Part shown: piece after piece, positions 10,131 through 23,500 of the stretch | How positions within the stretch are numbered: position 1 is the stretch's first letter | Layout of the letters: the number at the start of each line of letters is the position of its first letter | Assembly: GCA_020284085.1 (NCBI GenBank) | Contig: JACEVL010000018.1 | Coordinates: 924,001-988,000 of the forward strand | Direction of reading: 5' to 3' | DNA: 64,000 bases | Origin: Aporrectodea caliginosa | Taxonomy: Eukaryota; Annelida; Clitellata; Crassiclitellata; Lumbricidae | Translations under genes and position numbers: made by a program | Notes under the pieces: generated by a model | Databases searched by the model: none | What the model saw: the letters and a program-made list of their open reading frames with translations, nothing else | Told to the model about the DNA's origin: nothing

Positions 10131-13100
10131 GATATTGTCTTATATCTATTCAGCATCAATGTTGTAATTACAAATTACAAATCATTGTTACATTAATTTG
10201 CTAAATTGTCTTAACTTTTAAATTGTTCAACTACATTTTCTTATACCCTCTGAAGTATTACCTATAGGTCATTGTACTTTTTCTATTGTTGTTACCTGAT
10301 GATGTCCTTCATTGCTTCTGCTAAGCGAGAGATCTGTTGCAGAGTGGCTTTCTTCTCCTCCGCATCCTGGCTCGTCTCGAGGATGTGCAACAGAATCTGC
10401 AGCCGAACCTTCTGAAATTTCACCAGCAGGTCTTAAATACCCCAAATATTTTCTTCCAATTGCTTGGATATGTAGCAGGTGACAATACTTTAACATGTGT
10501 TATTAATCATGGAAGCTACCCAGATTAGCATAAAAATTGGAACTCCCTTGAATCTATGTAGTTCACAAAAATATGTCACAGTTCAAGCTAGATTAGCTTA
10601 AAACAACGTAACTCCTTCGAATTTGTTCAAATTCGATAACAAATTGGAACTCCAATGAACTTATTTCATTTAGATTCAATTAAAATGTTCTAATTACTTT
10701 GAAAATATTTAGTTTGGATTAGAATCTCTTACCATGTCCTCTGGATCCGAGGTACTTCCAGGTTTAGGTTCTTCCGTCTTCCGATCCTCCATCTTTTCTT
10801 CACCTTTACCACTGCTACCACTCTCCTTCAATTTCAATTTACAAATACACCAAGCATTCTCTATGACGCATTGTTGCCTCACTTAATCAGTTGAAACTGC
10901 CCAGTGTTCACTGCAATCAGTAACTGCTTCTCCCTCTCCTTACTTAGAACTCTGGTCACTGGATTTTTTCTTCAGACCGTCTCTCTGTGGACAGCCCCTA
11001 TGACTTGATACCGCTCTTAAGCATAACCTGGTGCCCTGCACTTAACTTTTAAGTAGTGATATACAAATTTTATCGAGATTACAGTTACAATAACGATATT
11101 TGAAATGCTCTTCACCAACTGCAATTAACTTAAGAAGGGGATTAATTTTCTTTCAGCTGAACAGACCCTGCATTTTGCCTGTCCCTTCCCTAGAAATCAC
11201 ATTTCACTCATGTCATGCACATTACTACAAAACGCTACAAATTTTTCTACATTACACCAGACACTGAATATACTGTATGTATCAAGATGCTTAATACAGT
11301 GCTTTCAAGTACCTCACAAAAGTGCTCATAGATATTATTATAAGTAAAGACTTTTTCAGGGTGGATGAGAAACGAACAATCTAGATTTGCTCACGTACCC
11401 TGCGAGCAGGCAAGTTCCCTTCAACTTCATGCGTCGAATGCACGCAGTCATTGCCCGTCGCATCCGTTTTCACGCAACCTACAAGATAAATTCTCCCCAT
11501 TAAAACCTGAACACAGCTTCTGTTAATTTCTCGTCACCATCAGCTATATACATCCAATGAAAATTGTCACAAAGAATAATGCATACCCTACAGCCCTCTA
11601 ATACTCTCTGGCAACATGAAAACTTAAACATCTGCCAAATGTCACATCTCTGTTTTCAATTTCAATGCACACAATTAACATAGCTTACTTAATCTGCATG
11701 TAGTCATAACTGTAACTGTAACAGAACATTTATATAGCACCTGGTGAGAATCTCTCAAAGGCACAGAAACTCTGAATGTTCACTCCTGGGACTGTTGCCC
11801 TTCCCATGCCCACTCTCACCCCTTTTGGTTCTGATCCATGGCCTAACCAAATACCTTGCATAAGCTTGAAGCTCATTATATGAAGAATTAAAGAACCAGT
11901 TTTCCACATTTTCTTGTCGAATGTAATGCGGTGTACTGCACTGTAATACAGAAATGGTGGACTTTCGTGGTATACTAAGAAATAGCTTGTCACTGTATTA
12001 AAATGATTGCAGACTTCTCATACAGATAAGAGTCATTTTGTAAGAACATGTACAAGATGCACTTTGACACATCATGTGTACAAACCAGAGGTTCATTTAT
12101 TTGCCTTAAATTCAATCATTTAATAGGCACACGACATCACTGAACCGATTCTGCATTGAGGACGTTGCATATTTCTTGGGACAATAGACAGCACCAGCAT
12201 AAATGCCTAACTGAGAGAGATTTAAATCTAGGTTGCCTGAAAATTCAACAGATTAGCTAAATGATGGAAATTTGTGCCCCGATAACAGTGAAAGTTCTGC
12301 AACATTATTCTAGTTAACAAGACAGATTTCAGAGTCAGTTCTAAAACATTGCCTCAATAGAGGAGATCCCAAAAACTTGCCACAACATCAGGAAAAAACA
12401 TGGTTCATAATTTGACAGATATCACCATAACCAATCCTAAGTCTCAAGTATAAAAAAACTCCCATTGGGCAATTATACCTTGCTTTCCAAAATGCAATAT
12501 TAAACATCTGCTTTACATTCTTGTTCGGTTAACTGCACTTCTCTAAATTATTAAGTCTATTATTAAGTCACTGGTAACCAAGAAAAATGAACTAAGTTTT
12601 GTTTGCCAGATTCTAAATGCTACGTAGTACCTACAGTGGCACAGGCACTTGTAAAAGAGATAACAGATAAATTTCAGCTGTGTTGGCTAGCAGGCTACCT
12701 ATCATTTATCTGCAAGGAGGTGTTTCTTTAACGAGAAAACAGAGACTGTAAATCCTAACATTTCAGCTGTTTTATGACGGCTTGTGGAGATATTAGATAT
12801 ATCTTGCACAGAGATAATTCAACCGACAGCAGTAAGAGGCTCGTATCTTGGTCACCTAGTTGAGTCCACAGCAGAAATCCTGAAGCTGGGCATCTGATCT
12901 CCTCATCTTTTTCTGTCAACAGCCAACTTAACCCTTACACCTGCAAAGGTGGTTCAGTCATGGAGTCATTCGCTGACTGTGAATGAATGAACTCAGACCA
13001 AGAAGCTGCATTGTGCTCTGGTGGCTTTTTACAAAATGGAACTTACAAGTCTTGGACAATTTCTGCTTTTAGACACTCCTTTTCCTGTGGTGCATTCATT

Positions 13101-16100
13101 CTAACTGCTGGAACACCTTTACCCAAATGCTTCTCTCTTCTCTTCCCACAATAACGCCATTCAACTGCCCCATTTTGCACCAACCATTAGTTTTACGCAT
13201 TTGCCCTGTTTCCACACACTTCCCGGCACGCGACGTAATTCAAACACAACAAACGAAGAATTGCTGGGATCGCAATGCCAACGTCTGATCAACAGTCTGG
13301 AAATACTGTGCAGCTGCAGTAATCTTACTCAAGTCACAAATCTTTAATCATTCGAGATAAGCCAAGCCAAAACAAAACTAGCGTACAATGAGAAAACATA
13401 AGAGGCGGGAGACATAACAGCAGCCCAGCTCAGGAGGCCATCAAGAAACTAAAACAGCAACGTTAGCAGCAATAGTACCGGTATCTACAAAAGTACTCCA
13501 TCAAAGCCCCAAACGCTACCAAAAGTGCATTTTGCGATACCGAAATTCACATCAACCCGAGCAAACACTAGCGCAAAGCAGTACAAAGCACCACACGCAC
13601 TAGAAAACAGTCACGTTCCATACAACTCTGCAACCCACACGACCGTAGAGATATCGGTTTGAAATGATTGTTGGAAGCCGGGTCAGTAGACATGCAGATC
13701 ACTGAAAACGCAACGAAACAGATTGCGCACACCGGCTTAGCAGAGACCCAAGATCAATCACAAAATTAATGGCTCGTCAGTAAACAGCTACAGTAAAAAA
13801 GCCAAATCAAAAAAGCAGGCTTCAAGTCACGCCTTTCAACTACGATTAATCTCCAAGCTATGATTACTTACCTAACGTAACGAACAGCAGAAGCGATAAC
13901 TAAATGATAAAACCATTTAATCCCAAGTGGTTTTGTTTTTGATAAGCAATCTAACAGTTACTTAAGTCAAAAACCATTCCAGAACCTTCTAAGTCTACCA
14001 AATGGCAGACATCACTATTAACGTCCTATAGCAAGGCTGCACTTTAAATTGGCCTCATTCGAAAGCCGAATTAAATTTTGGATCCATTTTCATAATATTT
14101 CATATAAGAATTTGCACTAAAACGAGCTTCCAGTTACCAGCCGATTCATATTAAACTAATCAACAATTTACAACTTGCCCCCATACATCATCAACCAGAT
14201 GAAATTATGATGCCCAGAATTCAAAAGAAACCTCGAAGACCATTGCCAGGAAGTCGCAAACTTTGAACAGTACACATGAATCGAAACCTCTGACATGCAA
14301 GTGGCAAAAGTATTACAGAATGCAAACCTGACAAGACAGGGAAACCAAAAGACTGTATGCACATAATATATACACATGTATAATATATATTACATATATG
14401 TATGTAATATATATATTACGGACAAGTGAACTGTGAGCTACACATGGCGACAGAGAGGCTGATACAGAGACTCTATAATAGAAGACAATCCCGAGCTACA
14501 GATCACAGGATGACCGCAATAACCATAAATCCAAGACAAATACAATGAATCCGATGCTACACCTACTAGCCATGCAACTATTCTCAAAAGGACATAAAAT
14601 GAGAAGACACTGTACAATTTCTAGAGCAGAACTTGTACACTGTACAGGCACTATGTCAGATTTTTATACCGTGGCAGTCTGGCAGAACAGCCTCAACCCA
14701 TGTAGTGATTCTTTTGACAAGTGGAATAACTAATATAGGACACTGAATAAGTTCCTCAATGAATTCCAATCAATCACCAACTAGTTACTTACTCTTCAAT
14801 CCTCAACAGAATTTCAATCAGCACTAAATATTGTGTCTCTCCCACTATTGCATTTTCTGTCCAAGACTTAAGTCCCTATTGGTTACACTGATCCGAGACT
14901 CGACACTGTCGACAGAGGCATGACTTGAAGCCAAATGATCTCATGCAAGCGATCACGGTTTTAAGTCGGCAACCACCACATGCATGCAGCTAGGAATAAA
15001 TGCTTTAAACAGAAGTACATCTAAACAAGTTAAATAACTCTCATCTGAAACACGTCCCACAACACCTGACCCAGTCAGCCAAATCATTGTGGAATAGCAA
15101 ACACTTTCAGTGTTGGATTTAGCAGAAATTGACCAAGCCCAGCACTAGTACACCAGTGCAAAAGTTAGACTTTGTAATGTAACAAGATCTGATATTTACA
15201 TCGCACCAACTTATGGAAATGAAATTTACTGTAAGAATCAGAGACTGTTTATCATTACAAAATTCCTTGAAAAAACTTGGCACCTATTCAACAAATGGTT
15301 TATCTGATTCAAAATCCGTCTTAATACTTCAGTCTGGATGCTTCAATCTCTATTCGCATAGGATTGGTACAAAATCCCCAGTGGAAAGTATACCTACTCC
15401 AGCTGGAAAGAAACTATTCCAACTGTAATGTCTCTTGATAGATGATACACAGAAGTCTGGCTACAGCAGTCTGATATCAAAGAACACTCAATGTTGTCTG
15501 CCATCAGACAGTTTTCTGTAATTACTTCAAAAGGCTCCAATAATGTCTGGGTACACATGCCACATTGATTGTGATTCATTACTAGACAACTGATGCTGAT
15601 TAGGGTTCTGGCAACATAAGCGGTCTTCTATTTCCAGACAACTACTCTTAAAAAGTGTGATTTTCCTTGGAAATATTATTATCTGCGTCTGAAAGCCAGC
15701 GTTTTGATAAGCTAAAGACAGGTATATGCCCGCTGCTCTCTTTCCCCCACCCGCTGCTCTTTCCAGCACAAAAGCCACATTGTAGCTGAACTTCGACTTA
15801 CAAAATCTGTCCTTGAGATGGAAAAAAGCAATTCTCCGAAGGCGGGCTCTTAATGCCGTAAGTCGGCATCGAAGGGAGGGAGAGAGGGAGACGGTCTAAG
15901 GCAGGGAAATGGAAAACAAACGTGGAAGACAGATGGTGGAAAACGAGTTGTTGAAATCGAGAGCTATTTGGTTGAATGCTCCGGATCATCGGGAGAATTG
16001 AGCGAGAAAGAGAAGTCTGGGAAGAAAGCCGATCCAGGGAAGTCTGATGGACAGACGGCAGGAGCTCTGCATATGCTCAATCATATCACATATGCTTCAT

Positions 16101-19100
16101 AAGACGTTTATAAACACGATTATTTTCGCACCAACCAACCGCAAGGTAAAAATACAAGAAACAAACCATGAATAAAAGGCAACCAGCACCGTTGCTCTGT
16201 AGTCCATACAAATTTAGGTCGCTCTATTATGAAAATTTCTGTAATACAGGTGGCTAATGGTTTCGAGTTTTGATACAAATACAGCCCTTTAAATTGATAA
16301 TTAATTTAAATGACCCTTAAGAACCTCTTTAAAGCATGGCAGATGTTGCTCATTGATGAAATACTGTAGGAATCAAACCACTGCAAGCCTGACTCGCTCA
16401 AATATTATTCCAATACATTTTAAATACTTCTTTTAAGAAATTGTCCTACATTAATACCAATCTGGTAAATTGCAAGTTGAAACTGAGAGCTCTTACTGCA
16501 TAACGGTTTGGTTGCATTTGAGTTTCCCTTGGATGCCCCAAAGTATCTGGAAATTGCCATGCTGTTGTAAAGATACTTGGTTTTCAAAACAGCAGCAAAT
16601 TAGAAATCAAATGGGAACTTTAACCGCCTCAAAGAAGTTCACAAATGTGCATGTTGATAAAAATGAGTCTAAATCCAACACTGAAAGAGATGCAGTCACG
16701 CATATCGTTGAGCATTCAACCAGGATGCTTTAAAACACATCAGATGCATGCACACAAACCGTAATAAACCAACCAACCAACCAAAAGCAAGCTGATAACG
16801 AACGAAATAAATCAAAACGCCAACGGGAATACAACGACGACATTGATCTCGCAGCCAAGCACGAACAAGCGTAGGTGACTAACTACGTTGAAAAGAAGGA
16901 TAACATGAAGAATAGTATTATACAGCTAGCCAGAAAAGAGGAAAAACTCTGATAATTACACATTGCAAATTAAATATACACCATGTTTGTCTCACTGTGA
17001 TCGAAACCTAGAAAATACAGCAAACCGGTTTAATCAGACTTTATTTCACAGCCTCCTGCAGCAGAACTCGCTGATTATTATTATGCACATATTTGAAAAA
17101 TCCTAACAGCTCTAGAGTAAATTCTAAGCGCACTTACTAAATGTTATACAGCATAGTATGATATGGTCACTTGTAAACAGTTAAGAATAAATTAGTTTAT
17201 TCGGTGTGGAAAATGGCAATGATGATATCACGTCTACCGCTACAAACGCTGTTGTGACTACCATCTGAGCTGTACTGATAATAACATTTGCATGATTAAT
17301 AACAGTCAGTCATATAATAACTTCCATGTAAATAATAATGCTAAAAAAACTTGAACTAAAGCAACACCAGGAAAATTTATCAGCATTTACACAGTGAAAA
17401 GCTATCACTAATTAATATATTTGCATGCCAGAAACATTTACATGATACGAGTGCATCTACATACACAATTACACATACATACAAGAAAACACTATTCATA
17501 GACAAGTATGCAAGAAGAGCAGAGCTTTAAGCAAATCATAAGGGGCAGCCATGTGTATGAAGGGTTAACGACTTCATTTTCCTTGGCTTCAGCACATGGG
17601 GGTGACCAGTGCTCTCCCTTGCTCCCTGTTCTTCCCACCAACAGTGTTCAGTCAGTACTCAGTAGCTGAGTTCACAATTGGTCTCAAGTATGGCAGAAAT
17701 CTTGAAACATCTTCCAGCCCTTGCTCGGATTTGAACCCCAACCTCAGTGTTGACAGTCCAGCATGCTCACCCCTAGACTATCACACACCCTGAGCGTAAA
17801 TAGACAAGTCACTGCCATGAGGGTGGAGGGGGGGGGGGTGTTACGTGCCCAGGGATAACAATCCACGAAAGATCCAGGAAATAAAACATGGGTAAAGCCA
17901 CTATTAGGTTCTAGAAGAGTTTCCACGGGCGACGTTGGCCCTCACCGTACACGCAACCAAATGAATCTCCATGACAACGCTGACCAAAGTATGCCAGCCG
18001 CCTCAGTAGTATACATCATCCGATGATCGCTTGCCTCCTACTAGGCTCTCCAGCTGTCCCACCACCGGGTTAATCGGTACCAGTTGCTTTCCCTCCTCCT
18101 CCTCATCCTCCTAATTCAGCTGCTATGCCTCCTCTCCCTAGTCCTCCTCTGACACTTCCTTCTCTTCCTCTTGCTTCTGCTGCTCCTCTTCTTATTACTC
18201 TTCTCATTCCTCTTCTTATTGCTCCCACTCTGCTTATTCCTCTTCCTTCTCTTGCTTCCTCTTCCTCTTCTTATTCCTCCTCCTATTCCTCTTCCTTCTC
18301 CTCTTCTCATTCCATTTCTTATTCCTCCTCCTATTCTTATCCCTCCTCCACCTTCTTCTGCTTCTCCTCCTCCTAGTCCTTCAGCCCGTCTTCTTCTTCT
18401 TCCTCCTCCTCCTCCTCTCCTATCCCTACAGTCCTCTTACTCCATAACATTAAATGTCTATTCCGTCTACTCCCCTCCGGCTTCTGCTTCCACTCTTCCT
18501 CCCATCTTCCTTCCCTCCCTCCTCCTCCATCTCCGCCTCCTCTGCCTAGTCCTCCTCGACAACCAGCCGCGCGACACCCACATGTAGGGATCCCTTACAT
18601 GAAGGTCAGGCTGGGCCCAGCTCAACTGGGAGACATCAAGGCAAACAGTCAGACATTTAGCAAAATCTGTGGGAACATCCTTAGCCAGATTTATTTACAT
18701 CCCGGTGAGGATGGGAGGGAGGGAGGGGGCGTTGGGCCAGCAACCCAAGACATGTCATTTATACCATGGTTAAAAAGCTAAAACGTTACATATAAGCAGA
18801 TATCCAAGATCTAAATGTAATCAGTTTCTGATGATGTAATATCGTCTGCACCAAGTATGCATACGTGTCTGTGTATGTATGTCTGCATGTAAGTATTTAT
18901 GTATGTATGTAAGCAAAATATGCATACATGTATGCATTACCTGGTACATGTATACATGTGGGTTTCGAATGTATTTGTGTAAAGTTTTTTATACAGGTGT
19001 ATGCATGTACCTCTTGAACTTGATGAGATCAAAAATGGTGCATCTCTAATCAGGGTGAAGAGGTCCTTAAACAGCCTTAACAACTACAGTGCATGTCGTA

Positions 19101-20514
19101 TACAGTTTTACAGACGATTAGTCTAGACGCCACAGCCACGACGTATCTGGTGATTTATATAGCGCTATTTAACATCCGCCCGATGTGAGATGCACTAAGG
19201 AGGTAGCCGCGTATCTGGACATTTACATGGCGCCTTTTTCAGAACCTCTCAAAGGTCATGGAGAATGGTAAAGAGAGATTTATGTACAACCAGACGTATA
19301 TTTCAATCTTTGTGGATTAATGGCTGCTCAAGTACAGGCAATCCTCTGATACTGCACTCAAAGGCAAGCTCAACAACTCTAGGCAAGATTAATATACTTT
19401 CTATTTATAGTCTTATGTTTATGCATCTACTTATAAAGAGTAGTCTATAGATACTGCTCAGTAATTGCACATCAACGACACGATTTTATGTATGTACTAT
19501 GTATGCATGTATCTATGCATTATGTACCTAACAATATACATATATAGAGTGAAAAGAAAGACCTCTCAAAAGTAATACACACTTGGCTAACTGATCGAAA
19601 TAAATAAAATTGGGTAGCTTGAAAATTTATGCAACATGTTTTATATGATCAAATTAATTTAATAGAAAATGTTAATTGTACTATGAGTTTGGATCCAAGG
19701 ATATCCAACACATGATCAATACACACGGTAATCAGTTGATGTGGTGTAAGTTAAGATTAAACACTGATTAAAAAGACAAAAGCATTAGGAACAAAGCGAT
19801 GGCAGAAGAACTAGTAAATAGCTGATCACTAGCGTTAGGTTTAGTAAACTCAATCGCCAACTTTAACTACCTCAAGCGCAGCAAAGTCAAGCCAAAAAGT
19901 TCCAATGCTCTATAGACCATGTATAGGAAGAGATCGTATTCAAAGCGGCTACTTTGTAAAATATGTAGCAACTCATCATCAACATCAGTTTATGATGCCA
20001 GCCATTTGGCGGCGACGGGTACAAATAAATGATCTCACTGTCATCGGTCATTTGTCAAGTCCATTGCTCTCTTAGTGTTAGTTCAAGTGATCTTATGTCG
20101 TCATTTATATTATCTAAGCAACTCTTCGGAGGCCTCTAAATACGCTGTACAGCCTGTAATAAAACTTCCTGTTTCTCTGATCAGTTGGATTTCAAAATGA
20201 CTTTTTTTGGAAGATTATCATTGTCACAATGATTTTCCTACTGAGAGTGTAAGGTCAGTGTACTCATTATAGCTGAGTTGGCTAGGGGAGTAGTTTGGGC
20301 TGAAATCTTGAAACATATTTCTGCCCTGTTGGGATTTGAACCCCTGACCTCCCAGTTGACAGTCCAGCACGCCAACCATTAGACTATCACCCACCCCCAA
20401 TTAGATTGGATCATCACATATAAATATCCAGCTACAACGCTCATGTAAATATATTATTATTACCAGGGTATTATTATTATTATTATTATTATCATTATAA
20501 TTATTAGGCCATTG

Positions 20515-20579
<65 letters not shown>

Positions 20580-23500
20580 GTGCCACAGCAAAGCACCTGA
20601 AAAGAAAGGAAATTTCGCCTGTTAATTCTCACAGTATTAATCTAAATAGACTTTAAACCCTAATCCGAAAATATTGCTAACGCAACAGCAAACAGCTCGA
20701 CACAAGGATTCGATCGATCGCCGCTCTCTGTATGATTGATGTGCATGCCAAAATCTGGCCAAAGACCAGAATGTCAATTTGCATTCGAGATCAGAAAATG
20801 TCAACACCAGCAAATCCAGCAGCAAAATTACTGACTACTATTGATGCAAGAGATGGTAATCTTCCAAGCCAATTGTATGTGAGTGATGGCAGCCTTGCTG
20901 ACCAATTGGCTGTGAGCGATGGTAACCTTCCTAAGTACTTAACCGAGGTGACGGTAGTACCAGATGGCAATCTTACCAGTTGACTACTGCACCAAGGCAA
21001 TGGTAGCAACAGTTCCAACCAGATGGCATTTTAACAATTACTTAACCGAGGTCATGGAAATTTTGGCACTACATAGTATTCTCACTAATTACCTCAATAA
21101 GGTGACGGCAATTAAAAGATTAACATTGCTCAACCAGAAAATATCAATCTCGAGAAACAGATCGAGTGAGCTTCAAACCCCAAAAGCAGAGCTACAAAGC
21201 AGTCAGTCACTTCCACCAACAACGAACCTTTGAGATGCAATGTTCTGTTTCAAGGACATAAAAACGCCAACTGAACAAGCTGAGAACCATCCTTATTTGC
21301 CTCTCAACAGCAGTCGAATTCAAGTGATGTAGACCAACGCGAAAGAGATAACGCTCCACACACACACCATACTTGCTTATATAACTGACTGACAGTACTT
21401 TAGTGTCTTGGAGAAGTAAAAGGTGCTGTACATCACTAGCCGGATACAAACATACAAACACATTACACATACATACACACAAACATACATACATAAATAT
21501 ACACATACATGCAAATGAAAGCTGTCAAACTCTGACTGCATTTCTATCTTTCTATAGGATCATTGGAATCAACACAAAAAGGAAGAATGCGTCAACAGAT
21601 CATGCAAGGAAGCGTCTGCCATAAATCTCTCGTTTAAGCATTGGAGTTCTGCACATACCGGTACAGTCTAGTTCTCAATCTAGTTCTCAAAGGCTCTATA
21701 AAATAACCAGTCACAACTGCAGTGCAACATGAAGCAGGCAGGGTGCAGTTCACACGCAGACATGGGTAAACACTCCCTCACTGGTCCAGAGTCCAGACCA
21801 TCCCAACACGGGGTGCATTTTCTCACTGACCAAGCTCCTCATATGTACACCCATACCGCTTACTTTCAAAGCGAAAAATCACACCATGGAAGTGTCAAAC
21901 TAGGAGAAAAAGTCAAGGACAATTATTGTCGAACCAGAGTAACCCCATGGGGTCTATACACACAATGTAAGCAAGCACCCAGAGGAGATCAGGCCACTTC
22001 AGAATGTGCTACAGAAAACCCTTATAAAAAATACCTCCAAATTGGGAAATTTGCATCCATGGTAAGAAAAACATCCCAAGTAACTGATCTCTGACCTCTA
22101 TCTACTGGTAACAAAATGTACAGCTATCCCAAAGAGTTACCAGCTCATGGAAAAGTCCAGAAGAAGAGGATAGAAAGGAGAAATCTCATTTAAGTCAATA
22201 TTTTTATGTCAACAAGATATCATACAATACCAGGGTTGGCAAGTTGTTGCCACCGCCGGTTATAACCGGTTATTGCCCGGCAACAACCTCTTGGCAATAA
22301 TGGCAACAACCTCTTGGCAATAATGGCAACAACCTCTTGGCAAAAATGGCAACAACCTCTTGGCAAAAATAGAAACTATTAATTATTGTGGTAATAAAAT
22401 ATGGAATCTTCACAGTTAGCTTCATTTTTTATTTCTTCTGGCTTGCTACTTACAGAGTTGATTGATTTAAATATATCATGCTTTAAATCAATCAAGTTTT
22501 TCCAAATAAAAATCACCTGATTTAAATAACCATATAATTTCTTCCTTATAGAAGACATTTACAAGTTTTACATATTAAGTACAGTCAATATCGAATTGTG
22601 TAATTATGAATTAGAAATTTTGCCAAACCATTCATGGCTTCTATACACTACTAATAAATTGTATACTACCAGGTAAGTATATAGAAAAGGCAATGACCCT
22701 GTTGACCTGAATATTACTACTGCAGTGCAAATGGCAGTTTATTTTGGAGTAGTTGAACTGTAGGTCAGAATTTTGTATCCTAAGCTCATACAGTTGACTT
22801 TAACTACATTTATACTAAGGGGTAAAAATATAGATTTACTACAGTAGTTTTAATTTCCCACAAGAAACATTAATTATAACTATGCAGTCTGTGCAGTGAA
22901 ATATGATTTTAATTTGCCTTGTCCTTACTTTGGAGAAAATGGGCAACAACTGGCAATAACCGGTCGGCAACAACTGGCAATAACCGGTTATTGCCATTGT
23001 CCCGGCAACAATAGGTTGTTGCCGGCATTAACCCAACCCTGTACAATACATAAAGGTCATGATGAAACTTAGAACTTCAAGCATGGCTTCTTTCCTACAA
23101 TTTCTTACCATATGAAACAGAACTTCTTCAACAATGGCTTACCACCTTTCCAGCCAGCTGTTACCTTCATTTTACCATGACAACCAAAGTCTTATCTTGA
23201 CAACCTAAGCGTTATCTTGACATCTTACATGCTACTTTTGATTAGCATATTATAATTGTAACAACACATACAGCTACACTGCCAAGCGTATTTGACTTTA
23301 GAACACAAGAAGCTGGGCTCAAAATAAAGCTGAGAGGTAAGTATACTCTTAACTGGTTAACACTTGCTACGGTATGCCATGCAAGTGGTTCATTACCCCC
23401 ATTTTCACAAGCGTAAACATAAGAAGGGCTGAGAAAAACACAACCCACTGGATACCAGCATTTAGGGCTGTCAAAAGGGCATGGAGGCCTGCTTATGAAG

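Noticed and set aside
18116..18587. Leu/Pro/Ser-rich plus ORFs and a Lys/Arg minus ORF
   Set aside because: Products of the polypyrimidine tract.
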